Below, piece after piece: positions 44,679-57,008 of a stretch of 64,000 nt of DNA. The stretch is taken from positions 11,506,221 through 11,570,220 of the forward strand of contig OX387192.1 in assembly GCA_947561395.2 (NCBI GenBank), in the 5' to 3' direction. Position numbers and translations under genes: made by a program. How positions within the stretch are numbered: the stretch's first letter is position 1; the number at the start of each line of letters is the position of its first letter. This DNA is from Buxus sempervirens (lineage: Eukaryota > Streptophyta > Magnoliopsida > Buxales > Buxaceae). The notes under the pieces are model-generated. The model searched no databases. It saw nothing but the letters and a program-made list of their open reading frames with translations, and was not told the DNA's origin.

Positions 44679-47600
44679 ATGATGGATATTGTCAAACCCT
44701 TAAACCTTGCTGTACCCCCTTCTGTTGATCTTACGAAAGTTGAACCACTGATTGGTGAAAATTTCAAGAGATGGAAACAAAAAATCTCTTATCTGTTTGA
44801 AACCCTAGAAATCTTTTTTGTGCTTACTACTCCTAGACCCGAGGCTCTTAGTGATGGGTCTGAATTTGCAGAACTGAATGCTTGGGTGAAAGCAAACCGA
44901 ATTTGCAAACACTATCTTCTGAATTCATTATCCAATGACTTATTTGATTTATACTGTGGATATGAGTCTACTAAAGATGTGTGGGATGCTCTGCATAAAA
45001 AATATGTAACTGAGGATGCTGGGGTGAAGAAATTTGCTATAGGAAAATTTCTAGAGTATGTCATGGTTGATGGGAAGTCCATTTCTGATCAAATAAATGA
45101 ATTTCAGAAGACTGTGAAAGACTTGACTAGTGAGGGAATTATCCTACCTGAATTGTTTGTGGCAGGAGCTCTTATTGAGAAACTTCCTCCCTCCTGGAAA
45201 GTCTATAAGACCAACCTGAAACATAAGAGGAAAGACATGTCCCTAGAAGAGTTGATAGTTCATATCAGGATAGAAGAACAAGCCCAGGTCAGAGAGAAGA
45301 CCCAGAAACCCAGTGCCTTAATTCCAGTCAGCAAAGCCAACATGATTGAGGATGGTTCTAGGAAGAAGAAAAGGTGGGATTTTCAGAAACCTTGAAAACC
45401 AGATTTCAAGAAAGACTTAAAGAAGAAAGGGAATTGTTTTGTTTGTGGCAAACCAGGCCATCATGCTGCTCAGTGCAGGCATAGGAAAAGCAGAGACAAG
45501 ACCCATGTGAATCTAACTGAGTCTGATGTGATTGTGGCTGTGATTTCAGAAGTTAATCTGATCAGCAACCCTAAGGAGTGGGTGGTGGACACTGGGGCCA
45601 CCAAGCACATCTGTGGAGACCGTGCTTTGTTCACGACCTACCAGCCTGTGGGAGAGGGCGAGCAGGTGTACCTGGCTGACTCTCGTACTTCTCCAGTTGC
45701 TGGAAAGGGAAAGGTGCAGATGAAGCTCACTTCTGGGAAGCAGTTGGCATTGACTGATGTATTGCATGTTCCAGGCATTAGGAGAAATTTAGTGTCTGGC
45801 TACCTGTTGAACAAGGCTGGAATTAAGTTAGTCTTTGAGGGGGATAAGTTAGTCTTGTCTAAGAATGGGGTTTTCCTGGGAAAAGGATATTGTAACCATG
45901 GTCTATTTGTTTTGAACATTTCTGATGAAATAAATGAAATCTCCACTTCTGCTTATATTGATTCTCTTACTTTGTGGCATGCTAGATTAGGACATGCAAA
46001 TATTTCCTATGTTAAGAGGATGCATAGTGTAGGCTTAATTAAAAATCTATCAAATAACAATTTTGACAAATGTGAATGCTGTTCAGAAGCAAAGTTTACT
46101 AATAAATCTCATAAGTCTGTTACTAGAGAATCAGAACTTTTAAGCTTAATTCATAGTGATCTAGCAGATATGAAAAGTAATATGTCTAGAGGAGGAAATA
46201 AATATTTTATTACTTTCATAGATGATTATAGTAGATATACAAAGGTGTATTTACTAAAAAGTAAAGATGAAGCTAAACAAGCATTTATAAAATATAAAAA
46301 TGAGATAGAAAATCAGCTTGAAAAGAAAATTAAAAGATTGAGAACTGATAGAGGTGGAGAGTATGAATCAAATTCCTTCAAAGAATTATGTGAAGGAAAT
46401 GATATTATCCATGAGGTGACTGCTCCATACTCCCCTGAGTCAAATGGAGTAGCTAAGAGGAAGAATAGAACCTTTAAGGAGATGATGAACTCCATGTTGA
46501 TTTGGTTCATGTTTACCCTCTAACTTGTGGGGGGAAGCTATTTTATTTGCATGTTTTATTTCAAATAGAATACCCCACAAGAAAACTGGTAAGACCCCTT
46601 ATGAGCTTTGGAGAGGGCATATTCCCAACCTTAGTTATGTTAAGGTATGGGGTTGCTTAGCTAAGGTAGGTCTTCCAGAAATTAAAAGAAAGAGAATAGG
46701 TCCTAAGACTGTAGACTGTGCATTTATAGGGTATGCTGAACACAGTGCTGCCTACAGATTTCTTGTTCTAAGAACTGTGGATGATAATATAGTGTCAGCT
46801 AATTCTATAATAGAGTCTAGAGATGCAGACTTTTTTGAGTCTAATTTCCCACTTAGACCAAAGTCTGCGAGAGGTTCAAATGAGGCTTCTTCAAGCCAAC
46901 CTAGAGATGATGTTCTTGAACCTGTTCCTGGAACTATTCCTGAACCTAGTCCTCAACTTGAAATTGAACCAAGAAGAAGTAAAAGAGCTAGAAAAGCAAC
47001 TAACATAGGTGATGATTTTTATACATTTATGGTTGATGGTGATCCATTGACCTATGGTGAGGCTATGTCTTCTCCAGATGCAGTATTTTGGAGAGAAGCC
47101 ATAATTAGTGAGTTGGATTCAATTTTGGGCTAATCATACTTGGGAGTTGGTTGATTTGCCTCCTGGGAATAAACCCATAGGTTGCAAGTGGATCTTTAAA
47201 AGAAAACTTAAAACTGATGGTTCAATTGACAAATATAAAGCAAGATTGGTGGCTAAAGGGTTTAGTCAACAAAAAGATATTGACTATTTTGATACCTATT
47301 CTCCTGTTGCTAGAATAACTACTATCAGAATTTTAATTGCATTAGCTTCAATTAATAATTTAATAATTCAACAAATGGATGTTAAAACAGCCTTTTTTAA
47401 TGGTGAATTAGAAGAAGAAATTTATATGAAACAACCAGAAGGATTTATAGCACCAGGTAAAGAAAACAAAGTTTGTAGGCTAGTTAAATCCTTGTATGGT
47501 TTAAAACAAGCACCTAAGCAGTGGCATGAGAAATTTGATAACATTCTTGTTGAAAATGGGTATCATATAAATGATTCTGATAGATGTGTGTATCATAAAT

Positions 47601-48592
47601 TTAATAATAATGTTGGTGTGATTATTTGTTTGTATGTAGATGATATTCTTATTATGGGAACTAATTTAGAAGTAGTAACTCATACTAAGAAATTCTTATC
47701 TTCTAAATTTGATATGAAAGATTTAGGAGAAGCAGATGTAATTTTAGGCATAAAAATTTCTAAGGAGTCGGGCAGTATTACATTAACCCAGTCACATTAT
47801 GTAGAAAAAATCTTAAGGAAGTTTGGACACTTTGATTATGATTCTTTGTCCTCACCTTATGATGCTAGCATACATTTAAAGAAACACACTGGTGAAAGTG
47901 TTTCACAAATTGAGTATGCTAGAGTGATTGGTTCCTTAATGTACTTAATGAACTGCACCAGACCTGATATTGCATATGCTGTAGGGAGACTGAGTAGATA
48001 CACCCATTGTCCCAACTATGAGCACTGGAGTGCATTAGTTAGGGTGTTGAGGTACTTAAAGGGTACAATTCATTATGGGTTGTGTTATTCAGGGTATCCT
48101 ACAGTGTTGGAGGGCTATTGTTATGCCAAATGGATAACTGGGCATGATGAGTCTAACTCTATTAGTGGCTATGTTTTTACCTTAGGAGGTGGGGCTGTTT
48201 CATGGAAATCATGTAAACAGTCTTGTAATACTAAATCCACCATGGAATTTGAGTTTGTAGCTTTAGAGCTAGCTGGTGGAGCAGAGTGGTTGAGAAACAT
48301 TCTGCATGATATCCCTTTATGGACGAAACCAGCACCTCCTATTACCATTTTATGTGATAGCCAGGCAGCAATAGCTAAAGCCCATAATAAAATTTATAAT
48401 GGTAAAAGGAGACATATCAGATTGAGACATAATATAATTAGACAATTACTCAGTGATGGGGTAATTGCATTGAATTTTGTGAGGTCAGTTGGAAATCTGG
48501 CAGATCCACTGACAAAGCCTCTGAGCAAGAAGCTCATTATTAGCACATCGAGGGGGATGAGTTTAAAGCCCATGGAAATAAATAACCCGTGA
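44679..48592 (+). pseudogene. Copia gag-pol polyprotein, disrupted
   Basis: Gag from ATG 44679 (or 44682). A TGA at 45393-45395 interrupts the frame just before the zinc knuckle CFVCGKPGHHAAQC (45437-45478), and the same frame then continues. Protease DTGA near 45589. Integrase: zinc-binding H..H..C..C around 45977-46083, then Asp residues of HSDLAD and TDRGGEY. The expected catalytic Glu in the VAERKN motif is Lys here (VAKRKN, about 46449). A +1 insertion near 46502 and another near 47129 shift the frame. RT has YVDDIL (about 47632). RNase H has CYAKW where CDA.W is usual, so its first catalytic Asp is lost. Ends [11 protein letters not shown]...INNP with stop at 48590-48592. Confidence 0.93.
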
Positions 48593-49152
48593 TGGAAACC
48601 AAACTTACATGAATGGCGATCCCAGGAAGTAGGTTCAATGGGAAGAACAAGTCACTTGAGTTGTTTGTCAAGCATTACAATTTATTTACTTTGTGAGATA
48701 TCTATCCCTATGATGTGAGTAGTGCAAAACTGTAACGTATGTGAGGTTGAGTCATTGGACTCTTAATAGTTTCCATATTCTTTATAGATGGTGTGTTTTA
48801 GTTGTGGTTTACACACTTGATGGAAATTACCTATGTGAGTGTAGAGGTGGAGCCGCCTCTGTTGAGAATTAGGGCTAATTCTCTAGAGCTCTCACGAGAC
48901 CAGCAGGCGCATGGCCGTATAGGCGCCAATCCGATTAGAACCTAAAAGCAGGTATTCTAGTGTGTGGACTGCAGAGGTAGTTGTTTCACATTAAAGAGAT
49001 CAGGTTTAAGAATTTATTCCACCGGATCTCTGTGAAGTCTATTCTGCAAGTTCTAAGTGTTGGTTCAAGTCCAAAAGACACCGGCATTAATGTACATTAG
49101 AATTTTGGTCACTCTGTCTATTCTCTTGAATTTTGGACCCTGTGGGGGGAAT
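48593..49152 (+). other. Copia 3' untranslated region with polypurine tract
   Basis: Non-coding; ends in GTGGGGGGAAT (49142-49152), the primer for plus-strand synthesis. It has no ORF of interest. Confidence 0.8.
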
Positions 49153-50107
49153 TGTTGTATTTTTAATGGTTTTTAAGGGCTCAAAATTTCCTCTTGGTGT
49201 TTTGTCTTTTAGTGTTTGTCTATTGTGGGAACTAAATAGTCCCACATTGGAAGTTTATGAGAACTTCCAATGGTTTATATTGAATAGAACTAAAGGGGTG
49301 CAACCCCTAAAGTGAGACACTGTTCCTTGTTGTCGGGTTTTCTTTGCATCACGTGCGCCGCAGCCGCCGTCCGTTCGGTCAGTCGTGTCGTGGTGTGGTG
49401 TGGTGTGTGTGTGATGATGCTATCTTTTTATGCTGAATATTAAACGTTTTTCTTTTGCTTTCTAAAACGTTATCTTTTTTTCTTTTTAAAACGTTTTCTA
49501 ATCGTTTGGGTTTTATAACCGTTGGATTAAACGTTAATTAATCTTTAATTAACGTTAATCGTGTGAACGTGTGCACGTTAATCGTGTGAACGTGTGCCTC
49601 TCAAGAGACACAAACGTTCATTTCCTCTCTTATAAAAGTAGAGAGAGATTAGGGTTTTTGGCAGAGACGAAAATCTGCTTCTTCTTCTTCCTCTCTTCCA
49701 AAAGTGAATCGAGTGACACTGCTATTAAGGTTCTGTTTCAATCCAGTATTTCTGTGCGGATTACTGGAGAGACGTTTTGTCGTTGAATGTTGGAAGCCAT
49801 AGTGTCAAGCAACCCGTCGCACTGAAGATTCGTTCTATAGGGGGCGCTTAAGGCTTTAAGCACAGAGATTTCTGAATCTCGCCTCGACTGATAAGTTTAT
49901 TCCAATCATCTCCATTCGTATCTGTTTACATCTGTTATTAGTGCCTATTAATCATCTGTTCATCTATTATCTGCTACTGTTTTCATTCACTTCACATATC
50001 CGAATTTGGTTCCCTGATTTCCTGTTTGTTCAATCTGAGTTTCTGGTTTGAATTCTACTGCCTATTATTTTATTTATAGAACAGTTATCATCACTATTTT
50101 GACAAAA
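49153..50107 (+). repeat. Copia 3' LTR
   Basis: Same sequence as the 5' LTR except for a ~25-bp segment (CCACATTGGAAG region near 49230) and a ~30-bp tandem duplication near 49560-49600, plus scattered substitutions. Preceded by the polypurine tract at 49142-49152. Confidence 0.88.
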
Positions 50108-50112
50108 GTAGG

Positions 50113-51750
50113 CAGCCCTGAGCGCCCAGCCAAAATCTGATAAGGTGAGTGCGGCAACTAAAATTTAACCATGATTGTCCATTCCTTTCTTTTTCATTCC
50201 ACTTCCAGCATACTTCTAATCATCTAAACTACCAAATGATATATATTCTAAGATATTTGAAATTTATATAATTTTGATCGATAGTTGGAATGAAAAGGGT
50301 AAATGCTATATCCTTAACCTATGAATGTAATAGTAGAAAAATAAATATTTGAAACTCCCACTCACTTATTATTAAATTCTCATAAAAATTTAATTCGGAC
50401 TGAATTTTCTTCTACTCACACCTATCAACTTTCCCATATAGGTTCCATACATCTAGCGTGGCTAGCAAATCTATTATTTAATAAAGTTTCCATCCTCCAA
50501 TCTTTTTTTCTTCTTCTTTTGCTAGAATGAGATGTTAAGAGTGTATATGTTTATTCATGTGGAGATCAATGTTATAATTTCTTGTTCTATCCTAGAAATA
50601 TTTCAAATAGATAATTCAATTCCTAAAAGCTTACTCATTATTTTGCTATAGTTTACTCTTGCGTCTAGGAAACATTATTAAGGTTATCAAAGAGAACTCA
50701 ATCCTATTCCTTTCTTCTCTCTTTAATAAAAACAACTTGTAAATTTTGGAGATTTAGAAAAGTTTATATATGATATTTAAATTCTGGAATAAGGGTAGAA
50801 GGAATGAAATTTATAAAAACACATATTTTGGATGAACCTAGAAAAATCATATTTCAGCATAGAATTTCAACTAAAAAGGAATTTTTACACATTCTTCAAG
50901 GAAGATTTGTGTCAAGTGTTCTATATGAAAGTTGTTTGATTCTTAATTTAGTTTAGCTTAAAAATATTTTACTAATATTCTGTTGTTTAGTATTTTTGAT
51001 ATAATTTTTGTTAGTCATTAGCATGCCCAGGTTTTTAATAAAAGTTAACTTTAAAGTACTATGATTAATTAACCGCATAGAATTTCAAAAATCTGCTATA
51101 GGTTATTTTAGTACCCTGAGTCAAGATTCTAATGAGCCAAATTTTAGGTGATTTGGTTAAGAAATGACCAAGTTATGAGACTTAGAACATTGCTTGTTCA
51201 CAAGTTCCAGATTTGATATATACATGATTAAAATTCTTAATTAATTTATTAAAATCTATTTTATGTTTTGATATGATAGTTTAAATACCCTAATAGAATC
51301 TAAAAGTCCTTAAAAGATATTTTGGAGAGGTTTTTACTAAAAATATATATATATATATAATTCAAGAATTATGCAAAAAGAGTTATTTAAATTGACATCT
51401 CTTCTAAAGCATATAAACTAAAACATCTTTTGTCTCCTTTGATAGAAGCCCTTAAATCCTTCCAATTTCTTTTCCTTAAACTAGTTAATTTAGTATTTTG
51501 AAAAAGGGTTAGGACCTAAGAATAACCTTTCACCATTCAATCTCTCTATCTAATTTAAATTTCCAAAACTCCATAGAAATACCCAATTATTATTATCACA
51601 TGATGTAAGTGACATGCTTTCTCCCATTTCTTTCCATAAAATGTTGTATCTTTTCTATCCTATAAACTTCCTCTCTCTATAAATCCGAGTTGCGTAGTGG
51701 AAGCATGAGTGGAGTAATTTTTGTTTAGTTTAGTTAAATTTAAAATAAGG
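50113..51750. other. Intergenic, repeat-derived, nothing recognised
   Basis: AT-rich. It starts with the remaining half of the GC-rich cluster split by the copia element. An (AT)n tract is near 51343-51358. No coding domains on either strand. Confidence 0.5.
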
Positions 51751-54675
51751 AATTTAAGGTTTAAAAGAAAGAAATAATGACTTAATGGTAATTATACTAT
51801 TTAGGGACTTTAATTTTAGTAATATAGTAGGATATTAAATGTTTAGTTATAATTTAAACTTTAGAATAAGATTTAGCACGAAAATTTATTTAGAAAATTC
51901 ATTAAGAGAAAAATTAAGGGAAATAACTAGGAAGAGGGGCAAAGGAGGAATAGTTCTAGAATTTAAGGTAAGGATGACCTAATTAGGGTTGCATATTATT
52001 GAGCCTATAAAAGGAGAAGTTTAGAGAGGGTCTAGGGTTTCAAAATAAATCAAAAAGAGAGGAAGGAGGGGGGAATTCGTGCTTGGGCTTGGAAGAAAAT
52101 AGGGGAAAGAAGAGAGAAAATAAAAGAGGGGTTTTAGGAAGAAGGAGGAGTGCTGCAAATGGCTGACCAACCAAGTTCGAACGAAGATCTAGAGAAATCA
52201 AACCGTTGGAATGAGCTAAAAGTTTGAGGTTATGATCTTCACTCGAGGAACTTCAATCTGAACGGTGGAGATTGGATTTGGAGGAGTTTAAGGTGGTACG
52301 AACAAGCTCAGAAATTGGCTGGGCAAGCAGAATTCTTGACAGATTTAGTTCATATATGAGGCAAGTAGCACAACCCCTTTGAAAACTGGAGATTTGCATG
52401 TTTTTCTCTAATGTTTTAGTTGTTGAATTGTGGTTTGTTTGATTCTGATTTGGGTTTGAAATGTTGGGAAGATATAGATTTGATTTTGCTTGTATATTCT
52501 TTTTAGAAACCTAGAAGAGTGTTGACTTTAGAGATTCAATTAGATAAGAAAAATTATAGATCAACCTATAATTAATGGAAGTAGTTTAGGTTTGTTACAG
52601 AAGTGATTTAGAATGAAATTAAAGTAGTTAGATACAATTTAAAACCATGGTGATATGTAAAGTCTCGAAAATTAGGAAAACCCCAAAAACAGAAGAATTG
52701 GCCGAGCGCTCGAGTCACTGCTCAAGCGCCAGTGCAGGCGCCCTGCCTATGTATTTTGAAACAGAACCTGAAATCTGAACGCCCAAGTTACCGCTCGAAC
52801 GCCATCGCGAGTGGCTAAGTAGAGTTTTGCCTAGAAATGAACGCCCAATAGGCCGCTCGAGCGCCCATTCGAGCAACCTATTCCAGAATTTCCAGATTTT
52901 GGAATTCGAGCCCAGACCTAATTTTTAATGATTTTTCTTGGAATTTTAAAGTTGTAACACCTGTAATTAGGATAATTTGAGATGTAGGAAGCTGCGGAAT
53001 TAAATTTGGATTAAAGAATAGTAATTTGGGACAATGATTGTAAAGATGAAATTTTTGGAGATGTTTTAAGTAGAAAGAGATCACAACCTATTTAGATCTG
53101 ATTTTGGGTAACCTAACCTATTCTTAAACTTCAATACATACCTAGGTTACCTTCTGGATGTACTAAATAACAGAGTTAACAAGTTTTGACACCCTAGGCT
53201 CAAAATGAGGGAAAATTTGGATATTATTAGATCATGGAAAGAGGGAAGTTTTAGAAACATTGTTAGTACTTAGGATTGTGAACTAAAAGATGACAAAGAC
53301 TTAAATAATGACGACTCATGCCCAGCAACAATTATAACACTTGACTAAAGGATTTATTTGTGGTTTTTGGGGTGTTTTCTTAAAAGAACTTGACCTTGGG
53401 GTGTATTTACTGTCTTGATTTATTCTCCATTCGTTCGCGGTTTAGTTTTACTTTTATTTCCGCTATTGCGGATGGGTTTTAGCTATTGCCATATTGTTAT
53501 TCCGCTATTGCGGCTATTTCATTGTTCTATCCTCGGTCCGTATACTCGGCAGGATACTTCCTCAATTCGTGTACTTGGTGGGAAGCGTGTTATTTTTATG
53601 GGAAGTTGCCTGGTTTGTTATTTCGCAGTTGTGGGTGTGTTATTGGCACGATTGTGTCTCTACTATTGTGGCTATCTCATGGTATTTATTTTTCTTTTTA
53701 TTATGGTGGAGTGATACTACTTCCTGTGGTGGAGTTGATACTAGCTTTTACAGCAGAAATGGGTAATCCTCTGTTGTAGAGATGTGGAATCCCCTACGTA
53801 AAGATGTGGTATCCTTTACGGTAAAGGTGTGTATGCCACCTACAGTAGAAGTGTGTCCTCCCACTTTGTATTATAGTATTGATTGATATGTTATTAAGTT
53901 ATTCAGAGTTTGATTGTGACTTGTGTCTAGCAGGTTTAACGCTTACATGGATCCATAGAGTAGCTAGTAAATGAAATTGTTTTCTGGAGTTTTCTTATTC
54001 TGTGTTATAGGCATTCCATCATCTCGAGGATGGTACTTCTCCTGGATAGGTCGGTCGCTACGTTACCCACTCCTGGATAGGTTGGGTTGTACATGCTAAC
54101 TCATTCCGGTTGTCAGTTGGGTTCTTTCGTTGGGTGTCGAATAGCTAGTCTGAATAGTTGTCTGGTCCACTTGTAATTCGGTTAGGTAGCATATTGGCAC
54201 ATGTCTGTAGAAAACACTGTTTACAAATTTTGTTAGTCCTGTGATGTCACAGATGTGGTTTGTTGTTTGCCGTGATTTATTTATCATCATTGCTATTATT
54301 GTTGTTTTGATTTAATCGCATACCTCATGACTTATTTTATATAAACATGGATTGTTTTAATGCATGCATATTGTTACTTGCTGAGATTTTTATCTCACTT
54401 TAGTTTTCACTATTTTTCAGGTATTCTTGGTGAGGACGACAACTTTGGGCTAGTATGTAAAAGGGGTAGCTAGTTAGTTGTAAATTAGATTCATGAGTTA
54501 AAGAAAGTATATAAATGTTAAAGATTAGTTGCTAGTGGATATTATTTCATGTTTCTGCATATAACTCTGATGATAAGAAAATAAAAGGTTTAATTTGATC
54601 TGGATTTTAGTTGCTTTTGTTACTTTTCATAACACCTCGAGTCTGGGGAAATTGACCCGGAACCAGGGCGTTACA
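51750..54675 (+). mobile_element. LTR-like non-autonomous repeat, copy C (left edge approximate)
   Basis: The right end CAGGGCGTTACA at 54675 matches A and D. Landmarks in order: leader-like CCTATAAAAGGAGAAG near 52010; GGCAAGTAGCACAACC near 52360; the GC-rich module at 52700-52880 with CGAGCGCTCGAG, GCTCAAGCGCCA, CCGCTCGAGCGCCC; TCCTGGATAGG words at 54030-54085; TTGGTGAGGACG near 54430. It has no coding capacity. The hydrophobic ORFs at 53415-53779 are three frames of one T/G-rich repeat. Confidence 0.55.
53455..53870 (+). repeat. Short degenerate tandem repeats in copy C
   Basis: CGCTATTGCGG words at 53461-53513, and about four degenerate ~28-bp units with GTAGA(A/G)(A/G)TGTG and ATCC/CCTCC between 53755 and 53870. 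Confidence 0.5.
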
Positions 54676-54679
54676 AACA

Positions 54680-55700
54680 TCCTATATGGTTGAAGTGTTG
54701 GCATCTCCGCTGCCAACCTTGCATCTGTATGTTCTTATGGAATGTTTGGTGGGGGCTCTCCCCACTTCCCAATTGCTGTCTTCTCGGTTGATTTATATTG
54801 AAAATAAATGTGCTTTTTGTGAGTGTTCGCAGGAATCTTTGGAGCACATTTGGATGAACTGCCCCTTTTCAAGGGCAGTCTGAATTCAGGCAATGGGTGG
54901 CTTTACGTAGATGATTGGCCCCCAGTCCTCCTTCTTTCAATGGTTTAACTTCCTTACTTCTTTAAAACCTCCATCAAATGATACTAACATCATTGAATTT
55001 GTTTCATAGGTAGCCAATTTTGGATGGGCCGTGTGGAATACCCGGAATAGGACTATCTTCTAAGGAGATACACCTTTTGTTGTGGCCACCTGCAAGGAGA
55101 TACAACTTCTCCACAAGGACACAGCCTTCATATCATCGGATACCAATACGGTTACTACCAAATCATCGATTAAGGAGGTGTCTTGGAAAACACCGTCATA
55201 TCCTTTCTTGAAACTAAACTTTGATGGAGCATTTCGGAAAATCCAAGATAGAGCGGCTGCTAGAGGCTTAATCAAAGATTCATGGGGCTGTTTCAGAGGT
55301 GGTTATGCATTTGAATGTCAAGCTGTGTTGGCGATAGAAGCTGAATGTCTTGTTGCTCTGGAGGGGCTTAAACTTGCAGTGGCTCTCCAGATTTTGCATT
55401 TAATCATTGAGGGTGATTCCAAGGGTATCATCACTCTTCTTCAACAAAATGTCTGTGATGTACCATGGAGGCTACTGGGCTTCATTGATCAAGCCTGTCA
55501 ACTGTGTGCTTCCTTTTCTCATGTTTCCTTTTCTCATACCTTCAGGGAGGGCAACTAGGTCGCTGATCGGTTAGCATATTTTGCTTTAGATAATTACTCG
55601 TGTGTTTGGCTACGCTCTCCCCCACCCTATGTTTCATCTGCTCTATTCGATGATGCAAGGGGATATATTTTTTTTCAGAAGTTAATATATGGGTTCCTTC
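54680..55700 (+). mobile_element. L1-type LINE 3' fragment (zf-RVT and RNase H)
   Basis: 5'-truncated LINE tail. The zinc-binding region CAFCECSQESLEHIWMNCPF (about 54805-54865, C..C....H....C) follows the missing reverse transcriptase. Further on is a plant-type RNase H domain (from about 55200): KLNFDGAF, AIEAECLVALEGL, IIEGDSKGI, then REGN, a TAG stop, and VADRLA. It ends with an A-rich stretch (55709-55720). At least one frameshift lies between the two domains. Confidence 0.8.
55082..55640 (+). pseudogene. LINE RNase H domain, stop at the final motif
   Basis: The domain is open from 55082 to the TAG at 55556-55558, which replaces the residue between EGN and VADRLAY in the conserved (N.VAD) motif. 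Catalytic acidic residues D (FDGA), E (AEC) and D (EGDS) are all present, so the loss is recent relative to the rest. Probably a relic. Confidence 0.75.
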
Positions 55701-55720
55701 TTTCTACCAAAAAAAAAAGG

Positions 55721-57008
55721 TTGTTACTTGTTCCTCACCCAAAAATAAATAAAAATTAAAAAAAATAAATTTTGATTTGATATTTAAATATGATAGTAAT
55801 ATAGCTTTTAAATATAGTATGATAAAAATGATTTTTTTAGGTGAAAACACTGATTAGCTTTTAAATATAATAAAATAAATACAGCTATCTTCTTGTAGGC
55901 TATGGTCTGCTTCAAAAAATTAAGCCTACAATACACTATGACGCCTATTAGTGATCCCTAAAAATTAAGAAAAATTGAAGGATGAATTCAAGAACCTCTT
56001 TGCAGAGAGACAGACAATCATAATACTTACTTCCTTTCACGTTTTTGAAATAAAATTATTATTTCTTAAGGTTTGTAGGTATGTTACGCTTGGCTCACAT
56101 CCTTTCTGTTAAAGTCACACATGAGTTAACCATAGATATTGTTAATGTTATGAAATTTTAGGTCCAAATGGACAGATTTATCCTTCATACAAGTTGGAAA
56201 ATTGTAAAGACAACTTGCCCAAGCTCCTTACTATTGCCGTTAAAGTGAAGCCATCCAAATTTAACTTTTTTATTTATATCTAATCCAAAAATAAAAAATA
56301 AAAAACTGCTCTCTTCTCTTTTGTTTCTTGGGAGGGGTAATACATGTTATCAGTTAGGTTATTTTAGTAAAACCAAACAAGACATAAACTTTAGTAACCC
56401 ATTCGTGTAACGGGAAGATAGTATTTTAGTAAACCAAACAACTTGTAATGTTATGGAATTTTAGATCCAAATGGACAGATTTATCCTTCCTACAAATTGG
56501 AAAATTGTAAAGACAACCTACCCAAACTCCTTACTATTGCCGCTAAAGTGAACCCATCCAAATTTAAAAACGCATCAAGTACCATAGGATTTTGGGATCA
56601 AGAAATCTATTATCTAAAGGGAAATAGCGTCGGGCTGACGTAGCCACCTCGGGTGGCCTTGCCTGTAACAGGAGTTATTATTATTTATTTATTTTTATTA
56701 AAATATCATTTTGTATTTTTTTTATCTTTTTCATCAAGAAGGATCGAAAAGGCTCCTGAAGCCCTCCCTATCTCCCTTCTCTTCGACGAAGCAAGAAAAC
56801 CCTAACCATTCCTCGCTTCCCTCTTTGGTGTTCTCCTCAACGGCGACTCCGTCCTTTCTTGGACCCGGTGACCCGCTCAATGGAAGAGCCGAAGCAAGCA
56901 CTGGAGGGGTTCTGAAGACGGAGATGAAGAGGAAACGAAGCGCTCGAAGCACAGCCGTTATCGTCATCACCACAGCAGCAGCAGTAGCCGTCATAAGGAG
57001 AAGAGAAC
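55721..57008. other. Intergenic with a ~122-bp direct repeat and leader-like region
   Basis: About 56146-56268 and 56447-56569 are near-identical (shared AAATGGACAGATTTATCCTT and CTCCTTACTATTGCCG). From 56730 the sequence becomes GC-richer, with AAAACCCTAACCATTCC in a style typical of plant 5' leaders. Two other frames here look coding-like (MEEPKQALEG at 56880; a Ser/His/Arg-rich stretch SKHSRYRHHHSSSSSRHKEK at about 56940-57005), but they do not share one frame. Confidence 0.5.

Larger units (their letters stand above)
43692..50107 (+). mobile_element. Full-length Ty1/copia LTR retrotransposon, inactive
   Basis: 5' LTR 43692-44602 and 3' LTR 49153-50107 are near-identical except for indels. 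Flanks are GTAGG at 43687-43691 and 50108-50112 (target duplication). The polypurine tract GTGGGGGGAAT directly precedes the 3' LTR. Between the LTRs is gag-protease-integrase-RT-RNase H in copia order. A nonsense codon, two frameshifts and catalytic substitutions make it non-autonomous. The U5 end is not the usual CA, so the exact LTR ends are uncertain by a few bases. No clear initiator-Met primer site was seen after the 5' LTR. Confidence 0.95.

Noticed and set aside
53415-53779. Three overlapping plus-strand ORFs of 90-99 codons
   Set aside because: Three frames open over the same bases reflect a stop-poor repeat (CGCTATTGCGG words) in copy C, not a gene.
56880-57005. Coding-like frames MEEPKQALEG and SKHSRYRHHHSSSSSRHKEK as the start of an RS-domain protein
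   Set aside because: The two stretches are in different frames and the second does not run into the exon starting at 57009; without transcript data I did not include them in the gene model.
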